Shown piece by piece: positions 15,569 through 24,492 of a stretch of DNA of 51,567 bases. Each line of letters begins with the position of its first letter. Within the stretch, counting starts at the first letter, position 1. Source of the DNA: Deltaproteobacteria bacterium (GTDB taxonomy: Bacteria > Desulfobacterota > Desulfarculia > Adiutricales > Adiutricaceae); assembly GCA_031288415.1 (NCBI GenBank), contig JAITRL010000031.1:1-51567 (forward strand). The letters run 5' to 3'. Made by a program: the position numbers and the translations under genes. A model generated the notes under the pieces. That model was given only the letters and a program-made list of their open reading frames with translations. It did not search any database and was not told the origin of the DNA.

Positions 15569-17956
15569 ATGGGCGGCGGCGGCAAGGGGAGCCAGGAATA
15601 CACCGTAGGGTACCGGTACTACGCCGACGTCCACATGGTGCTCTGCCACGGCCCGATCTGGGCGGTGACGCGGATAGTCGTGGGCGACAAGGACGCGTTC
15701 CCCTCGCAGACGGTCACCGGCGCCGTCGGGGACGGCGAGCTAGCCCTGCAGGGGGCGGAGCATTACGCGCTGTTCGGGGGCGAGGACGGCGAGGGCGGCG
15801 TCTTCGGGAAGCTCGACGTCATGTCGGGCCTGCCCGGCCAGGCGCAGAACAAGCACCTGGCCAGGCCCGTCGAGCAGGGCGGCCTGGGCGAGGACGTCCC
15901 GGCGTTCCGGGGCGTCGCGGGCGTCGTGCTCAAGGACTTCATGATCTGCGCGGTCAACCCCTACCCGAAGCCGTGGCGGTTCGTCGTCAGGCGCTCCCCG
16001 ACCCCGATATTCGGCTCGGGCCTGGGCGACACGTTCGCCAACCCGGCGAACATCATCGCGGAATGCCTGACGAACGAGGAATGGGGCCTGGGCGTGCCGA
16101 TGGAGGACCTGGACACCATCAACTTCAACTCCGTCGCGGGCGTCCTGGCCGTGGAGGGGTTCGGCCTGTGCGCCAGGTGGGACCAGACCTGCAGCGTCGA
16201 GGACTTCATCGGGCAGATCTGCCAGATAATCGACGGCCAGCTGGGGATGCACCCCACCAGCGGCAAGTACACCCTGAAGCTCATCCGGCAGGACTACGAC
16301 GTGAGGTTCCTGCCCGTGCTCGACCCGTCCAACATACTGACGCTGAGCGACTTCTCCCGGCCCGACCCGGCGGAGCTAATAAACGAGGTCGTGGTCGTCT
16401 TCGAGAACTACCAGACGGGCGTCCAGCAGTCGGTGACGGAGAAGGACACGGCGGCCCTGGCCATCAACCCGGCGGTGAACTCCGTCCAGCTGGACTACCA
16501 GCCGGTGCCGACGCAGAGCCTGGCCAGGAGGATAGCCCTCCGGGAGCTTGCCCAGTACACGAGCGGGCTGGCCAGGTGCACCCTGGAATGCAACAGGGAG
16601 GCGGCAGGGCTCATGATGGGCGACTGCCTCGTGCTGACCTGGCCGCCCCTGGGCATAGACAGGATGATCATGCGGGTGACCAGCGCCGTCCAGGGCAGGA
16701 CGGACGACTGGCGCGTGCGGCTGGACTGCGTCCAGGACGTCTACGGGCTCCCGGACGCCCTGTTCTCGGAGGCGGAGACGGGGTGGAAGCCCCCGGACTA
16801 CACCCCGAAGGCCCTGTCCCTGTACAGGTCATACGAGCTCCCGTACCACCTGGTTGCGCTCTTCGTGACCGGGGACAACGCCAGCTCCTGGTCAGACCAG
16901 CCGGAGGGGTTCGGCTACGCGGCGGCCGTGGCGGCCAAGCCGTCCGGCCTCACGGCGGGCTTCAAGGTCAGCGCGGACGGCGAGATCGTCCGGAGCCTGG
17001 ACTTCACGGATCACGCCCTGCTGGCCGAGGCCGTCGACGACGTCGCGCAGTCGATGACGGTCTCCGGCGGGTCCGTCGAGGGGATCTCCGCCGGGGAGCC
17101 GTTCCTGCTTGACGATGAATGGATGACGGTATACAGTTACGACAGCTCCACGGGCGCGCTCATGGCGGGCAGGGGATGCCTGGACACCGTGCCGGCGCCG
17201 CACGCGGCGGGCGCCGTCGCCTGGTTCCCCGGCACGTACAACAACGCCGTCCGCAAGACCTACGTCCACGGCCAGAACGCCCAGATCAGCCTGATACCGT
17301 TCTCCGTCAACGGCGCCCAGGCGTCCTCCGCCTACGCCCCCGTGGCGATGTCCAACCGCGCGTCGCGCCCCGTGGCCCCGGCCAACGTGAGGGTCAACGG
17401 AGTGTACAGGCCGAAGTCCCTCGCGCCCTGGGCCACCGTCCTCGACTGGTCGCGCAGGGACCGGAAGTATACCGGGGGACTGGTCCCGAACGGAGCAGGC
17501 GACTACGTCCCGGAGGCGGGCACCGAGGCGCGGGCGGCCGTCGAGGAGCGGCTGTTCCCGGGCTCCGCGTGGACGCCCGGCTCGACGAGCGCGGGCCTGA
17601 CGGGGACCAGCCTCCCCCTGGCGGGGCTTTACACGGCCTGCGCCTACGCGCTCAGGTTCTCCCTGTCGTCCAGGCTCGGCCCGCTCGACAGCCTGCAGAC
17701 GAACGTCGTGGAGACCGTCCACTCCCCCTGGATCCCCGAGGCGCTGAGCATGACGCTGACGGCGCCGCCCGCCTCGCCGTCCAGGGGCGACTGGTACATA
17801 GTTCCCTCCGGGGCGTCCGGGGCCTGGGCCGGGCAGGCGGGCAGGCTGGCGGCGTACACGACGTCCTGGCAGTTTCACAGCCCCGCCGCGGGCCAGAGGG
17901 CCGACGTGGCGGGGGACGTCCGCGAGTGGGACGGCTCGCAGTGGCAGGAGGTCTAG
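15569..17956 (+). CDS. Central tail hub / fibre-attachment protein (phage_tail_3 type)
   Basis: 795-aa protein that closes the tail tube and carries the fibres. The first 420 residues have the phage_tail_3 signatures: MVLCHGPI near 25, then IIAECLTNEEWGLG near 165, then QICQIIDGQL near 215 and the C-terminal hub loops ending LDCVQDVYGLP. Residues about 430-720 are fibronectin-like beta segments, and the last 60 or so (GDWYIVPSGASGAW ... DVREWDGSQWQ) match a DUF2793-like module seen at tips of tail proteins. Begins directly after the previous stop. The start Met is followed by a Gly run. Confidence 0.85.
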   Translation: MGGGGKGSQEYTVGYRYYADVHMVLCHGPIWAVTRIVVGDKDAFPSQTVTGAVGDGELALQGAEHYALFGGEDGEGGVFGKLDVMSGLPGQAQNKHLARPVEQGGLGEDVPAFRGVAGVVLKDFMICAVNPYPKPWRFVVRRSPTPIFGSGLGDTFANPANIIAECLTNEEWGLGVPMEDLDTINFNSVAGVLAVEGFGLCARWDQTCSVEDFIGQICQIIDGQLGMHPTSGKYTLKLIRQDYDVRFLPVLDPSNILTLSDFSRPDPAELINEVVVVFENYQTGVQQSVTEKDTAALAINPAVNSVQLDYQPVPTQSLARRIALRELAQYTSGLARCTLECNREAAGLMMGDCLVLTWPPLGIDRMIMRVTSAVQGRTDDWRVRLDCVQDVYGLPDALFSEAETGWKPPDYTPKALSLYRSYELPYHLVALFVTGDNASSWSDQPEGFGYAAAVAAKPSGLTAGFKVSADGEIVRSLDFTDHALLAEAVDDVAQSMTVSGGSVEGISAGEPFLLDDEWMTVYSYDSSTGALMAGRGCLDTVPAPHAAGAVAWFPGTYNNAVRKTYVHGQNAQISLIPFSVNGAQASSAYAPVAMSNRASRPVAPANVRVNGVYRPKSLAPWATVLDWSRRDRKYTGGLVPNGAGDYVPEAGTEARAAVEERLFPGSAWTPGSTSAGLTGTSLPLAGLYTACAYALRFSLSSRLGPLDSLQTNVVETVHSPWIPEALSMTLTAPPASPSRGDWYIVPSGASGAWAGQAGRLAAYTTSWQFHSPAAGQRADVAGDVREWDGSQWQEV

Positions 17957-17957
17957 G

Positions 17958-18269
17958 ATGGCCGGAATACTCGCGCGGTCCGTGCTCACGGCGCCCTTCG
18001 ACGTCTCCGTGGAGTACCCGGCGGGCAACGCCCGCGACAACCAGCCCGGGGCGGCCAGGGTGTCCCTGGCGGGGTCCTGGACGGGGACGGTGACGCTCCT
18101 GACGTCCCTCGGGGACGGCGACTGGACGGTGGTGAAGGCCTACTCCAAAGGCCCGGAGGACGACGTGGCCGTGATAGGCTCCCGGCGCGAGCTCTTCAGG
18201 TTCGAGGCCGAGTCCGACTTCGCGGGCGTCGCGAAGGTCATCGTCGCGCAGGGCGAGGTGCTGCCATGA
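17958..18269 (+). CDS. Small tail-fibre-associated protein
   Basis: 103-aa beta-rich protein (MAGILARSVL ... VIVAQGEVLP) located one base after the hub gene and overlapping the next ORF in an ATGA junction. It contains SWTGTVTLLTSLGDGDW and RFEAESDFAG, which look like a small beta-sandwich that measures out one domain of a host-binding fibre. Similar short proteins occur between hub and fibre genes of siphophages. No family name is offered. Confidence 0.6.
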   Translation: MAGILARSVLTAPFDVSVEYPAGNARDNQPGAARVSLAGSWTGTVTLLTSLGDGDWTVVKAYSKGPEDDVAVIGSRRELFRFEAESDFAGVAKVIVAQGEVLP

Positions 18270-18607
18270 GCATCCTCACGTCCGGCATACTCGCGGGGGG
18301 CGGCTCCGGCTCCGGCGGCGGGGCGGGCGTGCCCGAGGCCCCTTCGGACGGCAGGCTGTACGGGCGGAGGAACGCCGCCTGGTCGCCGGCGGAGGCGGCC
18401 GGGTACCGGCACGTCCAGGCCGCGGCTTCCGACGCCTGGAACGTCCAGCACAACCTCGGCTCCAGCCCGGTCGCGGTCTGGGTCTTCGACGCCGCCGGGG
18501 CGCAGGTCTTCGGGGACCCCGATCACGTCTCCGCGACGCTGAACCAGATCACGATCCGCTTCTCCGTGCCGATGTCGGGCACGGCCTACGTCCGCACGCT
18601 CCCATAG
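18266..18607 (+). CDS. Short tail fibre-like protein
   Basis: 113-aa protein with a Gly/Ser linker (residues 10-22) followed by EAPSDGRLYGRRNAAW, the well-known D-G-x-x-Y-G-R-x-N-x-x-W connector of tail fibres. The second half (VQHNLGSSPVAVWVFDAAG) is a small fibre-tip domain. The start overlaps the previous stop. It probably links the hub to later fibre subunits. Confidence in a tail-fibre role is good; the exact position in the virion is not known. Confidence 0.7.
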   Translation: MSILTSGILAGGGSGSGGGAGVPEAPSDGRLYGRRNAAWSPAEAAGYRHVQAAASDAWNVQHNLGSSPVAVWVFDAAGAQVFGDPDHVSATLNQITIRFSVPMSGTAYVRTLP

Positions 18608-18620
18608 GAGGGCCGAAAAG

Positions 18621-19355
18621 ATGGCATTGGTGAAATTCAACACGAACATAGAGCTGGCGGCCGCGCCGAACGCGCTGAACCACGCGGCCCGCCTGGGCGA
18701 CGTCTACGACGTGGTGGCGTCCAGGGTGCTAAAGCCCGCCCTGGCCGCGACCACGGGCGACCTCGCGGGCACGTACGCCTCCGCCGCCAAGACGCTTACC
18801 GCCGGCGCCGACGGCCCCCTGACCGTCGACGGGGTCTCCCCGGCCGCCGGCGACAGGGTGCTCCTCGTAGCCCAGGTGGACGCGACGCAGAACGGCGTCT
18901 ACGAGGCGACCGATCCGGGGGGGGCTTCCGCCCCGTGGATCCTCGCGAGGGCGCCCGACTTCGACGCCACGTCCAAGATCTTCACGGGCGTCAAGATCCA
19001 CGTCATGAAGGGCGCCAGCTACGCCGAGGCCACCTTCGTGCTGACCACGGACGAGCCCGTGCTGGACACGACGTCCCTCACGTTCGTCCTGGACACCGGG
19101 AAGATCGAGGCGGTGCTGCAGAAGTCCTTCGCCATCGCCGGGAACGGCACGCAGACGGACTTCCCCTTCACCCACGGGTGGAACACGCGGGCCGTGACCG
19201 TGGACGTCTACGACTCCGACCCCGGCGGGGACTTCGGCACCGTGTTCACCGAGGTGAACCGGTCGAGCCTGAACGCGATCACGGTAAAGTTCGCCGTCGC
19301 CCCCTCGGCGGGGGAGACGTTCGCCGTGATAGTCCGGGCGCTGGCGAACGCGTAA
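18621..19355 (+). CDS. Tail fibre protein with an LTAGADGPLTVDG-type repeat region
   Basis: 244-aa fibre-like protein. The N-terminal helix (NTNIELAAAPNALNHAARLGDVYD) is a common trimerisation/attachment element of phage fibres. Residues 55-150 contain TLTAGADGPLTVDGV followed by RVLLVAQVDATQNGVYEAT, a beta-solenoid-like motif frequent in fibres. The C-terminal 80 residues (FAIAGNGTQTDFPFTHGWN) are a second fibre domain. A GGAGGG site precedes the ATG. Confidence 0.75.
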   Translation: MALVKFNTNIELAAAPNALNHAARLGDVYDVVASRVLKPALAATTGDLAGTYASAAKTLTAGADGPLTVDGVSPAAGDRVLLVAQVDATQNGVYEATDPGGASAPWILARAPDFDATSKIFTGVKIHVMKGASYAEATFVLTTDEPVLDTTSLTFVLDTGKIEAVLQKSFAIAGNGTQTDFPFTHGWNTRAVTVDVYDSDPGGDFGTVFTEVNRSSLNAITVKFAVAPSAGETFAVIVRALANA

Positions 19356-19373
19356 GGGCGGGGAGGCCGAAGG

Positions 19374-20888
19374 ATGAGCGTGAGGGCCGGATCGCAGATA
19401 AGGCTCCCGGCGAGGCCGGGCTCGGCGGAAGAGGCGGCGAGGCTGGGCGACGTCGTGCCCGCCGTGATGACCGCGGCCGACATGGCCGCGTACGAGGACC
19501 CCCCCGGGAGCGGGCTGTACCCAGAGCTCGCGTCCCGGAGGGTCGTCCTTGTCGACCAGGACAGCGGCGAGTTCGGCCTCATGTTCGCCATGCCCGACTA
19601 CGCCAACATGGAGACGGTCAACCGCATCCCGGCGAACAACGGATCCTGGGCCGCCGACAGGACGGGGTTCGTCAGCGTCATCATGTCCCTCAACAACCTG
19701 AACGCGGACCCGGCGGGATGGATCCTCGCCTACGTGGTCGTGAACGGGAAGGACGTCACTTTCTCGCAGATGAAGCGCGAGGACGGGTCCTCGCTGAGGT
19801 TCATGCCGTCGCCGATCCCCGTGTCGAAGGGGGACGTCGTCTCCCTCCACGCCAACGTCGACACGAACGGCATCGCCGTGCTGGACGCCGAGACGGTCAT
19901 GTGCCGCTTCATCCCGCCGCGGCTCGTGTCCGAAAGGGTCCCGGCGGTCGCGGGGGAGTTCCTGAACTACGTGTCCGGGCCCGACTTCACGCGGCAGGCG
20001 GACACGGGGATCGACGCCCTCGGCAAGTCCTGGACGGCGATCGACAACGGCTTCGTGAGGGCGATGGTGGTCAACTCCTCCGTCTCCGGGACGTCCTGGA
20101 TCCTGATAAACGGGACGGCGGTCGGCTCGACGGGGATGACCACCGGGGCCTTCTGCGACCTCTACCCGGTGATGAAGGGCGACGTCGTCTCCGTCGAGGC
20201 CGACGGCTCGACCGCCTCCCTGGTGCAGTGCACGTTCTACTACCCCCGGTTCGCCAGGAGCCCCGACTCCGGCGACAAGGAGCTCCTGTTCCCCGTCCCG
20301 GACTTCGACAACATGGACACCGTCAGCCGGATATCGGCGAACAACGGCACGTGGACGGCGGAGAGGGCGGGGTACGTCTCCGCGGGGGGGTTCAAGTCCG
20401 ACCCCCTCGGCGGGAACATATTCGTCTACGTCAACGACAGGCAGGCGTGCTCGATGGGCGTCATGTCGGTGATGAGCTTCCAGAACCTGATCCCGGTGGC
20501 GGCGGGCGACGTGGTCCGGGTCTACTGCGACGTCGCGTCGTCGTCCTGGGTGTGCTACTTCATCCCGCCGAAGTTCGTGTCGCCTTCCGGGGCGGCGGCC
20601 GTGGAGCGCATGGAGGCCTCGGTGTCCTTCGCGAGCCCGACGGACGTCTTCCACGCCGTCCTGCCGACGGGGATAAAGGCCATGCACGTGTACAACAAGT
20701 ACACCGACTCCTCCGGGCCGGTCGCCCTGAAGGTGGCCCCGGCGTCCGGGGGGACGGCCCTGACGGTATCCGAGAGCTCGGCCCTGCCTACGGACGTCTC
20801 GGCCCTGGCGGGGCTACCGGCGGCCTTCACGGTCTCCGGGATGGCCGCGTCGGCGGCCGTGGCCGTCTTCGGCGTGAGGATGCGCTGA
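19374..20888 (+). CDS. Tail fibre protein with three internal repeats
   Basis: 504-aa fibre protein. The N-terminal part again has AARLGDVVPA, as in the gene before, so both use the same attachment element. Three internal repeats of about 120 residues follow, each beginning PD-(Y/F)-x-N-x-x-T or a variant, then an (N/K)-x-(S/T)-W turn and a G-(F/Y)-V strand (near residues 65, 202 and 308). The last segment ends in a small beta domain. Such repeats are typical of host-recognition fibres that evolve by internal duplication. GGAGG-type site upstream. Confidence 0.75.
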   Translation: MSVRAGSQIRLPARPGSAEEAARLGDVVPAVMTAADMAAYEDPPGSGLYPELASRRVVLVDQDSGEFGLMFAMPDYANMETVNRIPANNGSWAADRTGFVSVIMSLNNLNADPAGWILAYVVVNGKDVTFSQMKREDGSSLRFMPSPIPVSKGDVVSLHANVDTNGIAVLDAETVMCRFIPPRLVSERVPAVAGEFLNYVSGPDFTRQADTGIDALGKSWTAIDNGFVRAMVVNSSVSGTSWILINGTAVGSTGMTTGAFCDLYPVMKGDVVSVEADGSTASLVQCTFYYPRFARSPDSGDKELLFPVPDFDNMDTVSRISANNGTWTAERAGYVSAGGFKSDPLGGNIFVYVNDRQACSMGVMSVMSFQNLIPVAAGDVVRVYCDVASSSWVCYFIPPKFVSPSGAAAVERMEASVSFASPTDVFHAVLPTGIKAMHVYNKYTDSSGPVALKVAPASGGTALTVSESSALPTDVSALAGLPAAFTVSGMAASAAVAVFGVRMR

Positions 20889-20889
20889 C

Positions 20890-22266
20890 GTGGCCAGGCG
20901 GTACTTCCTGTGGGGCAACAGGGCGCGGCGCCCCGACCTGGGGATACCCTACGGGGCCGTCGCCGCCGGGGAAAGCGCCGGGTTCCTCGTCCTGCCGGAC
21001 GGGGCCGTCCTGTCGTGCGGCTACAACCGGCACGGCCAGCTGGGCAGGGCCGCGGCGAACGGCACGGCGTCGGCCCCGAACCTCGCCCCGGCGCCGGGCC
21101 TGCCGCCTGTGAGAAGCGTGTGCACCGGGGGCGGCGGCGAGGGCGAGACGAACGTCTACTTCCTCACTCAGGCCGGCGAGGTCTGGTCGTGCGGCGGCAA
21201 CTGGTACGGGCAGCTCGCCAGGGCCGTCCAGACCGTCCAGGGCCCCGCGACGAACCTGGGGCGGATACCGGGGCTCCCTCCGGTGAAGCGGATCGTGGCC
21301 AACCCGAGCTCGGTCTTCTTCGTGACCGAGTCCGGGCTCTTCTACTCGGCGGGCGACAACTCGACCGGGGCCCTGGGGCGAACGGCGGCCTCCGGCGAAG
21401 AGGCGCGCCCGAACCTGGGGCTCGTGGCCGACCTCCAGGGGATAGCCGACGTCGCGTCGAGCGGGGGGAGCACATGGTTCCTCCTGGAGAACGGCCAGGT
21501 GTGGTCGTGCGGCATGAACCCCGTCGGCCAGCTGGGCAGGCCCGGCGTCGGCTCCTACACGCCGGGCGTCCAGAACCTGGGCAGGATCGGCGGCCTCCCG
21601 CGGATAGTCCAGATCGCCTGCGTCGGGGACTCCGCGCATTTCCTCGACGAGGACGGCCGCGTGTGGAACTGCGGATCGAACTTCATGGGCCAGCTCGGCC
21701 GGGCCGTCGACACGCCGATGATGTGGTCGGGCGACACCAACCTCGGGAGGCTCACCATCGCCGGCGGGAGGGTGAAGAGGATCGTCGCCGCCAGGGTCTC
21801 GACGTATTTCATCCTGGAAAGCGGCTCGGTCGCGTCGTGCGGGAACAACGACTACGGCGTCCTCGGGCGCTCCGTCCGCAACGGGAGGTACGACCTGCCC
21901 AACGTCGGGACCGTCTCCGGCGTCGGCCCCGTCCGCGACGTGGCGACGTCCAGGCCCGGGTCGCACGCGTATTTCCTCGCCGAGGACGGGAGCGCGCATT
22001 CCTGCGGCAACAACGACAGGGGGATGATGGCGAGGGACGTCCCGACGCCGCAGACGGGCATGGACGGCGTCGTGCCCACCAACCTCGGCCAGGTGCCGGG
22101 GCTGTCGGGAGTCGACGCGGTCGCGGCCTCCGCCTCGGGAAACGTGTATTTCCACACGTCGGACGGGCGGTTCTGGTCGGCGGGGGACAACGGCTACGGC
22201 CAGCTGGGCAGGGCAGTCGCCTCGGCGGAGCCGGGAAGCTCTAACCTCGGCCAGGTGCCGTTGTGA
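20890..22266 (+). CDS. RCC1-repeat beta-propeller protein in the tail-fibre operon
   Basis: 458-aa protein made of eight RCC1-like units, each carrying the motif (S/N)-(C/A)-G-x-N-x-x-G-x-(L/M)-(G/A)-R (for example SCGYNRHGQLGR and SAGDNGYGQLGR), spaced about 50-60 residues apart. RCC1 units form a seven-blade propeller in eukaryotes; the eighth copy here may close or extend the ring. The start is a GTG one base after the preceding stop. Position among fibre genes indicates a virion surface protein, perhaps a receptor-binding or stabilising module. No signal peptide. The fold is well supported; its role in adsorption is an inference. Confidence 0.8.
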   Translation: MARRYFLWGNRARRPDLGIPYGAVAAGESAGFLVLPDGAVLSCGYNRHGQLGRAAANGTASAPNLAPAPGLPPVRSVCTGGGGEGETNVYFLTQAGEVWSCGGNWYGQLARAVQTVQGPATNLGRIPGLPPVKRIVANPSSVFFVTESGLFYSAGDNSTGALGRTAASGEEARPNLGLVADLQGIADVASSGGSTWFLLENGQVWSCGMNPVGQLGRPGVGSYTPGVQNLGRIGGLPRIVQIACVGDSAHFLDEDGRVWNCGSNFMGQLGRAVDTPMMWSGDTNLGRLTIAGGRVKRIVAARVSTYFILESGSVASCGNNDYGVLGRSVRNGRYDLPNVGTVSGVGPVRDVATSRPGSHAYFLAEDGSAHSCGNNDRGMMARDVPTPQTGMDGVVPTNLGQVPGLSGVDAVAASASGNVYFHTSDGRFWSAGDNGYGQLGRAVASAEPGSSNLGQVPL

Positions 22267-22278
22267 GAGGAGAGGCGA

Positions 22279-23238
22279 ATGGCTAGGCAGCTCGACATAC
22301 TTCCGGACGGCACCCCGATCGTCACCGGCTCCACCGCGGGCCTTGCGCAGACGGGGGGGTTCGGGCTCATCGGCTCGGAACGGAGGCTGTCCCTCGTCAA
22401 CGCCTCCCCGGCCTCGGCGCCGTCGCTGTCCGCGGGCGGGGACGCGATCTGCCACGCGTGGCTGGCCAGCACCTCCCCCGACGTCACGAAGGGGAGGATG
22501 GCCTTCACGGTGAACGTCCGGCTCCTGGACGGCAGGGAGGGCCGGATGCGCATGGTCGTCGGCTACGACAAGACGTCCCTGCCGTCGCCCTACACGAACC
22601 TAGACATGTGCTACAATCTATACGAGGGCAACCTGGGAGCGCTGGCGGCGAGGGGGGGCTTCAGGGAGTACGCGGGCGGCCTTGACGTGTGGGTGAGGCT
22701 GGCCGGCGCATGGCGCCTCGCCGCGGCGGCGCCCTACGAGGCCCTGCAGGCCGGCGAGGTCTCCTGGACGCTGGACGAGGCGACGGAGCCCGAGAAGGTC
22801 ACGCTGGCGCCGGCGGCGTATTCCGCCATAGCCGTGCCTTACTCCATGGCCAGGTGCTACGGCATGATGCTGGCCAACTACTCCGACAGCGAGTATCCCA
22901 CGGGGGAGACGTGGATCGACGGCAAGCCCCTGTACCGGAGAAGCGTAAGCGCTCCGGTCACGTTCCCCGTGAACCCATCTTCGGGCATGCAGCTGTACGA
23001 CGCCGGCGCGGGGACGTCCATCGTCAGGCTGGAGAACTTCCGGTTCGTGCCCGGCTCCGGCATGAGCTACGCGACCTGGGAGTGGCTCCTGCCCTGCTCC
23101 TACCCCACCGCCACCCAGCACGGCGTGCAGGTCATGCTCCACAACACCGCCAAGAACCTGCTCTTCGTCGCCGGCACGTGGCCCGACCCGCAGGGCACGG
23201 GCACGATCACTGGCGAGATCTGGTACACGAAGGCGTAG
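22279..23238 (+). CDS. Receptor-binding tail fibre / tip protein
   Basis: 319-aa protein ending the fibre block. The N-terminal 80 residues include GGFGLIGSERRLSL; the C-terminal third has the sequence GETWIDGKPLYRR near residue 215, a hallmark of a C-terminal fibre domain (x-W-I-D-G-K-P-(I/L)-Y-(R/K)). This module is shared among many phages and is often at the tip that contacts the host. A GAGGAGAGG site precedes the ATG. The ATTAAG-like end of the operon then gives way to lysis genes. Confidence 0.75.
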   Translation: MARQLDILPDGTPIVTGSTAGLAQTGGFGLIGSERRLSLVNASPASAPSLSAGGDAICHAWLASTSPDVTKGRMAFTVNVRLLDGREGRMRMVVGYDKTSLPSPYTNLDMCYNLYEGNLGALAARGGFREYAGGLDVWVRLAGAWRLAAAAPYEALQAGEVSWTLDEATEPEKVTLAPAAYSAIAVPYSMARCYGMMLANYSDSEYPTGETWIDGKPLYRRSVSAPVTFPVNPSSGMQLYDAGAGTSIVRLENFRFVPGSGMSYATWEWLLPCSYPTATQHGVQVMLHNTAKNLLFVAGTWPDPQGTGTITGEIWYTKA

Positions 23239-23269
23239 GCCCCGGCGCCGCGCGGAAAGGGAGGGGGCT

Positions 23270-23596
23270 ATGCCGCTGGATCCGGAAATCCTGGGCGAGC
23301 TGACGGAGCTCAAATTGGACATACGCGAACTCAAGACGCTCATGGAAACGGTCCAGAAGACGGTCGACAAGAGCTGCAAGAACATCGGGGAGGCCTTCGT
23401 CCTGATCAGGGAGCTTCAGGCCAGCTGCAGCGACGTCAAGAGCCACGCGAGGCGGCTGGACGACCACGACGCGGCGATAGCCGACCTGCGGCACACTGTC
23501 GGGGGCCTTAAGGAGACGGTGATAAGGACGTCCGCGCTGGCGACGTTCTTCACGGCGGCGATAGTCGCCGCGCTGATCAAGTTCTTCGGGGGGTGA
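23270..23596 (+). CDS. XhlA-like membrane-associated lysis protein
   Basis: 108-aa protein with a long coiled coil (residues 8-80, including LDIRELKTLMETVQKTVDK) followed by one transmembrane helix near 88-104 and a short positive end (KFFGG). This architecture is that of haemolysin XhlA-type proteins that work with holins. It begins the lysis region just after the fibre genes. A GGGAGGGGG site precedes the ATG. Confidence 0.7.
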   Translation: MPLDPEILGELTELKLDIRELKTLMETVQKTVDKSCKNIGEAFVLIRELQASCSDVKSHARRLDDHDAAIADLRHTVGGLKETVIRTSALATFFTAAIVAALIKFFGG

Positions 23597-23597
23597 C

Positions 23598-23801
23598 ATG
23601 AAAGAGCTGGAAGAGATAACGCGGCACGCCGACATGATCGGCAGGATCCTTTCGATGTACGCGAGGCCTGAGACGGAGATCGCCGACTGGTACATGCGTC
23701 ACGACGCGCGCGGGCGGGAGGCCGTCTTCATGGGGCTCCTGAGCCGTCTGCTCCTGGAGCGGGCCCGCCCCTCCTCTGGGCCATCAAGGCTGGGAGGGTG
23801 A
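23598..23801 (+). CDS. Small hypothetical protein
   Basis: 67-aa, mostly helical protein (LEEITRHADMIGRILSMY near the start). It starts one base after the XhlA-like gene behind GGGGGGTG, so it is probably in the same transcript. The last 25 residues overlap the 3-prime end of the oppositely oriented DUF4145 gene by 74 bases, and the tail may have been created when that gene was inserted. No recognised family. Confidence 0.5.
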   Translation: MKELEEITRHADMIGRILSMYARPETEIADWYMRHDARGREAVFMGLLSRLLLERARPSSGPSRLGG

Positions 23802-24492
23802 ACACGTAAGTCAGGAAATACTCCGTCAGGAGCAGCATGTCCCCGGCCTCCTCGGCGGACAGGAGCCCCGTCCCGTGCTGGCTGTCGTTGCCTATGAGCC
23901 GGATCTCCCCGGCCCAGGAGGCTGTCTCCTCGGTGATTCTCCCTCTCGCGCGCAGCTTTTTCACACGGTCGAGAAGCCCGTCGGCCGGATCCTGTCCCAT
24001 GCGCTGGGTGGAAAGCTCCAACGCCCTTCTCAGCGCCCCGCCCCCGGCGTCGTAATTGCCCTGCAGCACGTTTGACTTGCCTTGCCTGAAAACCCATGCG
24101 ATATCGCCGGGCAGGTGTTCCGGCACGCGGAGCATGAAGTCAGGATGGCTTTCCAGAAGGTTGAAATCTCCGAACTTGAACCTTCTCGTCACGAACGGGC
24201 ATTCGCGTACGACGGCCTTCCTCTGAAACACCAGGGTTATGCCGTGCTGGCAGCTGGCGCACGTCCAAAAGGTGTTGTAGACGTCGCCCAAAAAGGGATC
24301 GTATTCGCTCGGGGCCTTGAAGAACTGGTATTCCTCTATGTAGTTGAACCCCATGTACCTGAAGCCCACGTTCTTCGACATGCAGTGAGGGCACGGCCAG
24401 TTGATGGACGGGCCGTCCATGGAGCCGTCATCGCCGGCACGGGCCGCCTCAAGGCCGGCGACCGCCTTGAAGACGGAGGAGAAAATGCTCAT
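23728..24492 (-). CDS. DUF4145-domain protein, copy 1
   Basis: 254-aa protein on the strand opposite to its late-operon neighbours. A CPHC and CASC pair (about residues 34-80) probably forms a zinc ribbon; the rest has the DUF4145 pattern: A-x-R-R-x-L-E-L near 155, then a W-A-x-E-I-R-x-(I/L)-G-N-D-x-x-H motif near 195 and a C-terminal helix with LLLTEYFLTYVFTLP. DUF4145 is known as a module next to restriction or effector domains; its activity is not settled. The gene overlaps the previous minus-strand gene by 4 bases, so both form a two-gene operon that looks like inserted cargo. Confidence 0.75.
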   Translation of the reverse strand: MSIFSSVFKAVAGLEAARAGDDGSMDGPSINWPCPHCMSKNVGFRYMGFNYIEEYQFFKAPSEYDPFLGDVYNTFWTCASCQHGITLVFQRKAVVRECPFVTRRFKFGDFNLLESHPDFMLRVPEHLPGDIAWVFRQGKSNVLQGNYDAGGGALRRALELSTQRMGQDPADGLLDRVKKLRARGRITEETASWAGEIRLIGNDSQHGTGLLSAEEAGDMLLLTEYFLTYVFTLPALMAQRRGGPAPGADGSGAP

